This document shows, piece after piece, positions 39,001-51,000 of a stretch of 64,000 nucleotides of DNA. Made by a program: the position numbers and the translations under genes. Position 1 is the first letter of the stretch. Each line of letters opens with the position of its first letter. Source of the DNA: Burhinus oedicnemus (Eukaryota; Chordata; Aves; Charadriiformes; Burhinidae); the NCBI GenBank assembly GCA_008921705.1, contig VFFE01007836.1:3554360-3618359 (forward strand), written 5' to 3'. Below the pieces are notes generated by a model. The model was not told the origin of the DNA. It saw only the letters and a list, made by a program, of their open reading frames with translations, and did not search any database.

Positions 39001-42000
39001 TTAATTTCTGAGATAAAACACCCGGACTTACAAAACTCATGAGGTATTACTTTATATGCTACATTCATGAGCCCACATTCATAGTAAACATTAACAGGGC
39101 AGGACAGTGGGTACACCTTGGCAAGCAGTCAAGGAACCATAGAAGCAGGTCTGCTGACCAAAACCGTTGGGGCCAAGTACCCAACATCCCCACTAATCCT
39201 GTGTCAGGGATTTACACTGAACTAGCTCTAGTCTGACCCACAGATTCAACCCCCCTTAGCAGCTGGAAAGATTAGAAACTAAAGTATCTGGCCAGTGCTC
39301 TCCCATCGTTACTCATTCATTTATACCCCAGCCAGTCTGGTGGGTATGCTGGGAAACTGGGGAGAAGTAAGATAGGACCAGTTCCTCACGTGAACCAACA
39401 AATGATTATCCCCATAACTGCAATGGTTTAGCACTTCGTCCTACGTGAAGCCGCTCACTTTCCTTCTCTGATCCACTACCCTGTCTGTCCTGCTGTGAGC
39501 TCCTGTGCTTTGCACACAGTTTTATGTATCAATTCCCAGAGACCACACTCAGCAAAGATGACTGGCACAGCAAGATTAAAGAAAGTGAGATGAAGACTTG
39601 GGAAGAAAGGCTTGGATTTGTTCACGTGTTCAGTCATGTTCTTCATCTGAGCTCTTGGAAAACTTGTCCCTTGTGCCACAAGCTGGGGTTACCTGTTGAG
39701 CTTTTGAATAGTGGTTACTCTTTTTTCTACAGTGATTATTTCCTAATAATTAATAAGGCATTCTTACTACCTGGTGATTGTTTTGGCATTATTTTCAGAC
39801 AAAAGATTTTACCAGATACCACCTTCTCTGTTACTCTTCAGCATTCTACACACAGGTCACCGCAGCAGTACCGCAGTAATGACTCGAAGAAGTGGAACTG
39901 CCAGATAAATTTCTGTTTTTCTTTGAAATGAAAGGGCATTTCCCCCTGATTTTTTCCTCTTTCACATACTATATAGTAAAATTAAGTTTATGACAACTTG
40001 AAAATCTGCATTAGTTCTCGGGGAACTGGGAGAACCCCACAGACTAATGATTCAGCTACAAACCCAACAGCTACATTTTTCGGAAACAGCTCTGACACAT
40101 CAAGAGAGATTTAGGTAAGGACTGCCATTATTTAAAAAAAACCTCTCTGTTTACAAGCAACAAGAGTTGAGAGATAGAGCAGCCTAAACACGTGAGGAGG
40201 TTCCTTCTGTTCAATCTACAGACCTCGCGTAGTTTTATTTAAAGGCAGTGCGTGTGTTTCAATAAAAAATAGATCTTTTCTTTAAGTTTATGATGTCTCA
40301 ATCTTTTTCTTCTTTTTAGTTGTCATTCCCTAAATCTCACACACTCAATATACCTTTTCCGAGGACAAAATCTGCACTGCAGGCTGCATACTTTTTAATG
40401 AAAGACTGTTACTATTTACAAGTATCTTCAAGAAATGCTGAGGATTTTTCCCTATCTTTGACTTCCAAGCCTGTAAATTTGTTCATATTTTCATAAACTA
40501 AATCACAGATCCTCCAAAGTACAACAACATCTAAAGACAAAATACCTTACAAACATAAGGAGTCACAGAATTGGAAAAGAAAACAATACGGCATATAAAT
40601 TTCAGATGAAGCTCTTATTGCTAGAGTTGAGTTCTGAAGTTCACGGCAGACATGCATTTGATTTCAAAAGGCCAAACAGTCAACACCCTGACTTTTAATT
40701 GTTCTGAAATATCTCCTGGCAGAAAGAAAACGAAGAGTAATATATCATTTACTACAATATTCAGACTTTGGAACAGAAATTCTTAGAGTGGTTTTAATGA
40801 AAAAAACAATATGCAATTGGAAAAGTAGCAGAAGTTCACATTAAAAAGCAGAAAAAAAAAAATCAATTGCAAATGCTTTTGTCATCACAGTCAGCACTTT
40901 AAAAACTTTATACCTTGCTTTACATCTTGCCTGATAGCTTTTTCTTAAAAAAATATTATAAATTAGCTTAACTTGAAGATTAATATTCCACTCTCAAATA
41001 CAAAGAACAAGATTTTCAAAGCTTTATATTACATTTATCTAAAAAAAAAAAAAAGGAAAGACAAATTGTGAAGAAAATTATATACAGAAATAAGAACATA
41101 TGCATTATTCACACCAAGGCGCAAATCTGAATAGCAGACAAGATTTTCCCAAATACACTGATTATATTAATAGGTATTTGATTACCAACTGTACTATGAA
41201 TAGGGTTCCATAAAATCAAAGCTAACTGAAGCAACATCTGGCATACTAAAGGTGTTGCAAAAGATATATCTGTAATATGAAAAATTAGTTCCATCAAAAG
41301 TGTGAAATATTCACTGCTCATCATATTTTTAAGATTATGAGCTGAGAACTTTGTGAACACCAGATTTCATTAAATCCCCTTGTTGCATCTAAATACTATT
41401 GCTCACGGAGAAAAATACTGATGTATTTTCCATTATCTCGAATACAGCAGTAAGTCTGGAAGTAAAGGCACAAGCAATCGCATACATCTGCCAGCTCCCT
41501 GCACACTGTGCACCAAATTATAAGAATAAGGAATCGGTGAGTTTTAGAGCAGCATTCAGGCTGAGTTACTACCTTGTCTTATTCCACCTCAGATTTTGAG
41601 AGGACTATTCACCAACATTCACCTCCACCTTCAACACACACTGATAACAACCTGTTTATAGTCCTACTCTGCTCAGCACTTACATTAACTAGAACTAGTA
41701 CTTGAAATTAATTTGGGAGATTTCTGTAGTGACATTTAATACATTTTCACCCTACAAAGCATGCAAATGCTTTAGTGTTGTTATTGACCAGGTTTTAAAG
41801 GGTCTGCAGGCTGTATTTCATAAGTAAAACATTAATTTACCACACAAATCATTACAAAGAGCAAGAAGTATTTATCGTATTTCATAAGGTAGTGTGATTT
41901 TTATGTGACAACTTATTCATGCATAGCTGGAAAATGCAAATAACCTACTAAATTGGGTACTGGTACCATTATGTCTTATGTGCTGGAAACATACTTTATT

Positions 42001-43700
42001 GCAGTAACTGCTAGTAAAATTGCAATCACTATTTAAATCTTAGTTCTGGAATAAACTCCACAAAGATAGGCCACTGTGACAAAATACAGCTCTGTGCAGA
42101 ATTAGAGCTTCAGAAATTATTTTTATCTCGCTATTTTACAGTGTAATGTGACAAATTATCCTCTGAGGATAATTGATTGAACAACATTAATTTCTCAAAA
42201 TAAAATGAACAGCCAAAACACAGGAGGGGTTGTCTGCTACAGGTAACAGTTTATGTATTATTTCAGAATACGACTCTTCCATAGTACATTTTTTTGCTGC
42301 TTAAGAAGGAGTTCTTAACTGTAATTGGTTTAATAATCAGTGGCATGTTGGTTACGAACATTAGTGTATATAAACATTCCCACAAAATTTGACATTTGAG
42401 TCTTATATAAAACAATTTAAAAACGACAGGGAATTCCTGACATTTTATTTTTCCTTATCACCTAAAAGAAGTTTTTAAAGAATAAATTATATGGCCCACA
42501 ATACTTTAACTCTTCACTACTAAGAGTACATTAGTTAAAGTAGCTCTGTGCAAGACAGAGTGTGCTCAACTGCAACAGAAGATTGTGGGCTCAGGCTTGC
42601 AATTATTAAATACAGAGAAACACTATCCACTTCTTGCTATTTGTCCTAAAATTACACTCTTTCCTCAGAATAATACATCCTCATGGCCCCAGTTGAGCAA
42701 TGGGATGTATAAAATTTAACCACTTTCTTACAAAATTTTATGTTCAATTTTACTTTCAATTTTACTAAAACTCGAATTTTCTTGTAAAATTATATATTTT
42801 TACTTCTCATAACTTGAGAATAGCCTAAAGTTTTCTACCTATATGTATTTCTACATATAGAAATTGATAATTATCACACTTGTTTGAAGATATATATACA
42901 TTTCATCCCACCCTGGTGATATGAGGTACTAGTACAATGAAAAGAAATTTTGACACCTTTGAACTTCTTAGATACAATAAAATATATGACCTGCATACTA
43001 CTCATTTCATAAAAAGGGACATCTATATTATGTGAAAGCTTTTCCTTAAATCAGACATACAAGAGCAAAATATTCAAAACAGCATTTATAAAATTGGAGA
43101 TTATCCCCATTGAAAGACCACTTAATTATTAATAAGACTTCTTGCAATATTTCATAACTAGAAAAAGTATTCCCTTATTGTAACACGTGCAAAAGACTGA
43201 AGTGGAGTTTAGGAACCTTCCTAAATAACATAGTAAAGAGAACGAGGACCTGTTGAGGACTTCAAAGTGTCATGGTTTTAGACCCAAAAAAATCATTGAG
43301 ATAGAACATGTAAAATTATTGGCATAGTCTTTATTTTAAAGAGATCTCTGCAAAACAGTGAAAGACATTTTCCTCAGAAGAAAAGTAAGTAAGCAGTGAT
43401 TTAGAAAAAACACTTGTAATACCTATTCTTTTATATGCTTACGCAAATATAAAAATACTAAAAAGCTATGCCACCTTCCCAGGTCAGGCCCCACATTCTT
43501 GTGCAATTTTGTTTTCAAGGACACTCATGACGTGTTATTTAGCTATAATAATCACTTGAAAGTAGCTTTTTCTAAACAAATGAGCAAATATCTGTCCTAA
43601 TTAAAACCAAGCACAGCAAAAACTGAAAAAGAATCTCATTATGAGTAAAGACAAAACTTATTGCATTGTTCTTCATTAAATACAGAGTGAATAGGAGGAT
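30004..43700. other. Gene-free intergenic DNA 3' of GIPC2
   Basis: No exon is recognised on either strand. The 189-codon plus-strand frame at 30189-30758 is long for AT-rich DNA but has no recognisable domain and lies beside the CR1 element. A GC-richer stretch at about 31850-32320 is open in several frames at once, which is compositional. Synteny in other vertebrates would place PTGFR on this side, but no receptor-like coding exon appears within the window. Confidence 0.55.
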
Positions 43701-43756
43701 AAATGCAGGCATAGCAGATGTGTTAAAACAGACAGTTCATTTTTAATAATCTGAGA

Positions 43757-43762
43757 TTTATT
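43757..43762 (-). promoter_or_regulatory. GIPC2: Candidate poly(A) signal of GIPC2
   Basis: This is the first canonical AATAAA on the minus strand after the stop codon (TTTATT on the plus strand), about 1.1 kb downstream. A weaker ATTAAA lies at 43830-43835. It would give a 3' UTR of about 1.1 kb. Transcript data are needed; a second AATAAA at 43330-43335 is an alternative. Confidence 0.35.
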
Positions 43763-44868
43763 GGTAAAATATTATCAGTTAAAATAAATTATGTACAATA
43801 TAATTGGAAATTCTAATATCTAAAATCAGTTTAATGTATTTTTCAGGGTTTAGGCATGCATTTTCATACAAATCGTGATTGTTTGTGACTTTACAATAAT
43901 ATCTTCCAGGTTTGAACACCTTCAATGTCTTTCCTATGTTGCCATGATGAAAAAAAACCCATCAGCCAAAAGCAGAACTCCATAGGAACTCAGCAAATCA
44001 TTTAGCATATGCAAAGCTCAATTAAGCACTTAGTCATATGCTATAGTCTCCAGTGCCAGATCACAGATATTATTCAAATATATGAATAGTAGTCAAAATT
44101 AACATTTGTTTCTTCCTATGCAGTTGCTATTGCAATAATATGGCATCTGAATAAAGCAGCAGCTTCCTGGTTCAAGCACTTCTACTGTACTTACTCATCT
44201 CAGCAATACCCAGACAGTGTGTATCATGACTCAAATGAAAGCACGTCTTTTTCATTCAAAGATCTTAGTTCTCATGTTTCAGATGAAAATTTTTTTTCCT
44301 GAACTCAGGTTCTTCAGAAGCAGGGTAGCTTCTTCCCAGCTGTCTACAGAAAAGACTATGTCTGGGCAAAACTGCAAGAAAACTTAAGGGTTTAGGTTTT
44401 CCACAGGTCTTTGTGTACGTGAATACATGAGGACAACAGAAGATCAGGGAACTGCAGCATGTACCTAGGCAGTTTTTCAACAAGTTTATAAACCTTTCTA
44501 CAGAAGAGATAAAATAACCCAAACTCTTTGTTGCATATGACTAACACTCTTCAGACTATTGATAACAAAGTGTATGTACAATAAAAAATACCTAATTTTC
44601 ATAAAATGTCTGTATAAATATATCGCCTTGACACACTCCTTACAGTGATTTCTGCATGTAAATGAAATGTTTTAAATGTGCAGTTGTCAGAACTTTGGGG
44701 TTATCTTCATATTTCTATTACAAAGCTTCCTTTGTAAAAGAAAGTTTCAGATAAGAAAACTTATACAGAGCACCCTGGATTTATATCAATAAAAGTATTA
44801 AAATTCTGAGGTACGTATTTGAAAATCATTTTATATTTTCAAAGAGGGATTGATAAACTGCACAGTTC

Positions 44869-45023
44869 TCATTCCAGTCTTCCTTGCTTAGCATCACCTA
44901 TTGCTCCCCATACATCAAAGACAAACTCATCTGGAAATGCAAAGTCTCCAAGAGTTTCATCCAATGCCACTGCAAATTCATCTGGGTTTTTCTTGTCTCT
45001 TCCAGCTTCCACCATTGTTGCAG
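44869..45023 (-). CDS. GIPC2: GIPC2 exon 6 (last coding exon, GH2 domain and stop)
   Basis: The acceptor is TTGCTTTTTAG at 45024, followed by a split alanine codon completed from exon 5. The exon encodes [17 protein letters not shown], then [20 protein letters not shown] and [14 protein letters not shown], and ends at TGA (44871-44869). This is the C-terminal GIPC homology 2 domain, the myosin VI binding part. It is the most conserved block in the window and the strongest evidence for the family. Length and phase match the vertebrate gene's last coding exon. Confidence 0.97.
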
Positions 45024-48000
45024 CTAAAAAGCAACAAAACAAAATAATGTAATTATTATGAAAGTGACAGCTAACATATACAGTTAGTTTTTGAATGTGT
45101 ATTTTCAAAACCAGGTAAGGTCAGCATAGGGGGATGTAAAGCTTACCTACTGAATTTAGGATTCAATAGGAATTAGGAACTTAAATCCCCCCACAGCAGC
45201 TACATTCTGCTCTGATAAACAGGAGAGCTTCCTTGGAGCGCTCGTTATATATTCTTCTGTTTGTTTGGCAGAGGTTTAATTTTTAATTCAACAAATCTTC
45301 ATTTTAATCTTATTAAATTATATTCTGTATCCATTACTGAAGGCACGTGAGCATGGGTCTAGAAAGAAGGTTAAGCACAACTCTTCTGCAGTAAGAAGAG
45401 CCATGCCAATTCATCGCCAGCTTCAGTGAGTTTGATATGAGCTTGCTGATCTAAACCAGAAGATCCAAACGCAAAACCGGAAGTTTTTTTCCTCTAAACT
45501 ACGAAGTCGAGAACTCGGTAAGTCAGAGTTTAAAGTGGCCAAGTTTTTCACAGAAAGCCAAAAGGCATAGGGTTTGAACACGGAAAACAACATACAGCCT
45601 GCATAATAGATACACGCAACCAAGCTAGTATGGGTTTGCTAGCAACAACCCATGTTTTATGAATTTAAATGTTTAAATGTTGAACATGACTTGCATTTAG
45701 AAAGGAGTAATGATAAATGGGCCTAGAGAAAACACTCCCTACTTTAGGAAACAAGAATTAAATACTAGGTTCAACTAACCTGTAGTGTAAAATACAGAGA
45801 AAATTAAAATCTGGTTTGTTAAGTATTGGACACAGTATGTTTGCAACTGCCTGAAAGAACTTATGCCCTCAAGAAACTACCACATGACCTCAAACAGATT
45901 TGCTTAATTTTTCAGCTTAATTTTATTTAATTTTAATTAACTTTAGCTTAATTTTTTAATTCAGAAAACCCCACCTCTAGGTAGTAACGAGACTGAGGCA
46001 TTTATTTTGAGCCACATTTTTCTTCTGCTTGGATCTACATTTTTTTTCCATACCATCCAAACTCAAGAGTAACTAATTTCAGTGCATGAGTTTGCTTCAG
46101 TTATTATTACCTCCAGCTCTGAAAAGCAAATCTTTAATTTATAGCACCCTCAAGGCTGGGAAAGTTTGTGCTTATGCCACTAGGAAGTGAAAAAGATCCA
46201 AGTTATTCCTGGAAGTCTCAGCCAGGTGGTTCAAATTGCTGCTGTGCACAATAAACCAGAGCCACCAAAGACTAGGAACATCTTGGTACCCAGGAAAGTT
46301 AAAGCAGAGAGGTCTGATACAACAGAGGTAGACTGTGAAATCTTGTACAGCCATGCTTTCCGGCATTTTCTCTTATTTAACACCCAAGTATCAGAATTTA
46401 TTAAGTTTTAGACTTCAGCTTGGAAATGACTACACTGGGGTCGCTGCTTAGGACTCAGTCCTTAGCTGCTGTGCTCATCCCTCACCTTTAGCCACTGCAC
46501 AGTTTCTGAGATTCTCAGACAAATTACAAGTCTATCCCAACCAACACCGGATGCTGGCAAGCCAGGGATGAAAAACAGCAAATGAAAACTGTGAGGGCTC
46601 AAACCTCTCTTGGTCATGGCACCTGCACCTCCCTGAAGGATGAAAAGTGTCAGCACAGGACTTTCTCCTGGGTAACCTAGGCCAGGAGAACTACCGGCAG
46701 CAGGCTATTATGGTTTGAGAGTTGCAGAAGACTCTGTAAAACAGACTCGGCACAAACAGCACTGCTGAATGTTTATTTTCTGAGCTGTATCTCTGCTCCA
46801 CAGCCTCTGCTCATATTTACAAGAAATTACAGTATTGTATAATAGATGAAACCCTTGAAGTCTGCTTCATTTCATGATTACTTTACACATCTGCCTTAAA
46901 CTGCAAGATGTCCTCCATCTTTTGTTACACATCAAGTAACCACCACTTTCTTCATGAGCGTACCAAATTCAAGTGTCACACTGAAGGATTTCATAGCTTC
47001 TAGCCTTTTCTCAGAGGGATATCCGAGTGGAAAACATGTATTACAGTGCCTGAGAAAGGGAAGGAAGTTCTGAAGCCACAGAAGACCATCTTCACTGGGA
47101 CAGTCTGCTGTCTACTGGGTGCACTGTGTTGTATCGACATGGCAAAATCTCTCTGATAAAAAGCAAAAGAAACTTTCTCAGCTCTGAAGTTTTATTAGAT
47201 GTATTTAGTATTATTTTGTTGACCTGAAACTCAGCTCGAGTTTATTGACAGTTACAAACTTCTGGCAAACAGTGTTTGCTGTTATGCAAACTTGTAACAA
47301 GCTGTGAGCAAACTTGAGCCATATTCCACATTGCAGACGTCAGCAACAGTAATTCTGAAGAAATTTGACGTTTTGGTTTTCACTACGTGCAGACATAAGG
47401 CTTCAAACTGAATCGCAAGTGTGCCAAACTACACAAAGCAATCCAAGGAAAATTTACGTAAATCTTGACAAACAAACAGCTGTGATCGAGACAGTTCAAG
47501 TGTAACCCAGCTCCCCAGGCACCACTAGTGGTTCCCAAGGACTCTCAAGACTCGTTTCCCTGCCAGAAGGAACCCTGTCCCTGTTGCATTGATTCTTTCT
47601 GTGTCCCCCGTGCAGTCCCTAGGACACTGACTCGGAGGAGTCTGGATGAGAAACAGGCATTAAACAGGGGACTCATGCTCCTGACAAATAGAAGACAAAT
47701 ATTTGTCCTATCAACTCCACCCTATATCCCCTGGCACTGTGGCATAAGGTACTTGCAGAGGAGCAGTCCAGGAGGATAATGAGGTGAAGGGTGTAGTTCA
47801 ACCTTCACAGATTGTTGGATATGAACCAGGATATTGCATTACCCTATATAGACATTAGGAGAGGGATAGAGGGAGAAGACCTGTGCAAGGTGACACAAGA
47901 GCAAGCATGTCTAGATACAGTTACTCGAGATATTAAAAAAAGTTGCCATCAACAGAGTGAGGATCTAGAGAAGCGTTCCAGCAGAAAGAGTGGGAGCAAG

Positions 48001-51000
48001 GAATTTAGCTAGTTTTAAGGTAAATTAGTCAAGATATATGAAAGAGCCAGATGACACAGAGAGCAGCGATAAAACAAGATAACACAGCATTATATTTCAG
48101 TCTAACTGCCCTAGTTGAAACCTCAGAATTACACAGCAATAAACCGTCATTAACAGAAAATGTTACTTCAAACACAGTTCTCTTTAAAGACTGAGCTTCC
48201 CAAATTATGAAACAGAACCTTAAAAATAGATGATTAGAGATTTACCAAACTTGAAAACAAAATCCACTAAACTTCGACAATCAAGACAACTTTCGATCCA
48301 GTCAAGCAGGAGACAGAACGTCACCGCCACGCAAAACCAGCAGCCTCAGATAAAAGCGTTTTCGTCTGCATTGAGGAACCGTAATCAGCACTGCCCGGGT
48401 ATATTTAACGTGCTAGATTTATTAAAGCCCCTTCCCCTTGCCACATTGGCCTGACGGAAGGAAATAACGCTGCTGGGGCGGGAGGGCAGGACTGTCCCTG
48501 CTGGGCTGAGGGTTTTCGGCAGCTCGGTGCTCACCCCCAGCGCCAGCCACGCTGCATCCCCACCCAGCACACCCCAGCCCGGGAGACAAGCCACCCTTCC
48601 GGACCTTCACATCCAAGCTGTACCCCCAACACACACCGGCGTGCGAAGCTGAAGCCCACTTCACTGCTGTCATACCTGCAGGGACACTACAGCTGTCCAG
48701 TCTTCCCCGTCACCCTGCGTACACATTCCCCTTTCCCCAGGCGGTTAACACGGACATGGGATGGCATCCCTATCCCTGTCCCCTCGTCGACACAGCTGTG
48801 CAGAACATCCATGTTTACACCATGACATTTGCAATGCATAAGTCCCGAGGCAAATCAAAACTACTAGTTGCCAAGGCATTTAGCAGATACTTGCCAGCTT
48901 GAGGAAAACTTTACTGGTTCTCCGAGGGTGACAGCTCTGTGCCAAATTGCCTCCACTCCCCTCCCTTTCCCCCACTGCTTCTTGTAACAGCTGCACAATA
49001 AGTGATTACAGGAATTTTATTCCAATAGAATATTTTTCCACACTCCAGACAGCCCCAATTGTTCTCAGATTTTTGGGTTTTTTTTTTTTTTAAAATCTCA
49101 CTTTGGGCAATGCTCATACCCGAGATATTTTTTACATAAAATGTGAAAAGTTCAGCAAACTTAAAAATGATAAAAGGAATAAGAAGTTTTCTCAACTTTA
49201 AACGAGAAGCTCAATATCAGGCTTCCCAGAGTAAAGAACTATGTTGGCTTTTTAAACTTAGTCCCTTTAAAATAACTTTAAAGATCTTCCACAAAATCCT
49301 TGTTTTCACTTTTGACAGACACATGAAGCACAAGCTGCATCTACCTGCCATTGTCATCATCTACCTTACATAGTGGTTTTGCTACCTATATGCTATCCTG
49401 TAACTTCTAAAAAAACTTTTCAGAAGTCTTAACAGACACTTCAATATTTATTTAGTTGTATTGCTATCAGAAGCTTTGCCTTCATCAAAAGGTAACAAAT
49501 ATTATTACTCTGGCCCGATGCTTTAAAAGAGCTAAAATTCACATTCAAACTTCCTTACAATATGACAGACAATGAAGCGTGTCATTGCAGTTTCCAGTGT
49601 TTAACATTATTTGGTTTTAGTTTCATGTTGAATGCTGTCAGAACTGGCACTCAAACTTCTTGAAGTAGAGAAGTTTTCTTGTTTAACCAGACTTGCTACC
49701 TTTCCCTTTTTCACAAAACTCCCATTATTCTCTCAAAGTAAATGAACACGAACAATATACCCCAGAGCATATACAATAAAATCCTTTGGGAAAGGAATTC
49801 AGGTGGCAGGAGGAGCAGAAAACAACAGATTCAGGGAGAATATCACTTTAGTCAAAGCATTTCAAGATAAAAACATCCAGGTAGTATTGCTGGGTTGGAT
49901 TAGTGAGCCAAGAGAAGCAGCTTGGGCAACAAAAAGTTTAAACCTGTTAGGACATTCTGACTAGATGGTAAGTTTGAAAGATAAAGTCAAGAGTGGAGAA
50001 GAAGGTTTGAAATTCTTCTAAAGAGAAATAGAGAATATACAAAGATATGTAATGTCTGACAACATTATAGGGAACCACAAATGGAAATCATCGTGCAAAA
50101 GCGTAGAAATAGAACAGAATAGCAGTGGATAAAGAGCTAGACAGAAGATGCTGAGAGAAAAAAGTTGGACGGGAATCCTTTTTGCCATAATTTTTCCAAT
50201 CAGTAGCATTCTAAGGTTGGATCCCATAGATGCAGGCTTCTTCTCACCCAGAATCTTGGGAACAAATACAGTCCATAACCATTCAAGCCTCACCAATTTA
50301 AAAAATAAACGCCACCAGTATTTTTCACTAGCACTGCTTCCTGAGTCCCTCCTATTAATTAACCGCTCACATTCCTTTAACAGAAAGCACTGACAGGATT
50401 TAAAATAACCTGAATTATCTCTCAATGGCACATTTATGTTTTAAAGAAGGCTGAAGTCAAGCCTTGGCCCAATTTCTAATGTGCCCATAAAACAGCTAAG
50501 GAATACATTTCCAGAGCCAAGCATCCCTTCTACAGACTAAGTCCAGTTTTCTGTAAAGTAAAGAGGTAAAAAGGTAAAAGTGCATTCAAAAGGCAGCAGC
50601 ATTTAGATCTCTGAAAATAAAAACCTGTGCCAAAATAAAAAGTAAGTGTATGCATTTCCATTAAATGATTTCCAAGCATTTTGCTCCAACTTAGGGATTT
50701 GTATGTAGATCTAGTCAGACATTCTTGAAACTGTCAAGATACTTAACTATGCAAAAATTAAGAGCTTTATCTCATCTTTAATTCTGTCTGTAATATTACA
50801 TTATTTTTTCTTTCCTTTCTTTCTAACTTCTGGCTTAAAACTGGGGCACTGTTTTAGAATTCAATCACACCATGGAAGTGTCATTTTAATGGAGATGAAA
50901 GAGCAATATTAACTGACATCCAAAGCTTCTGACAAACAGAACTGCATGGGAGTGAGCAATGATTGAGATCTTAATCACTTGTCGGTTGTCGCATTGTGAT

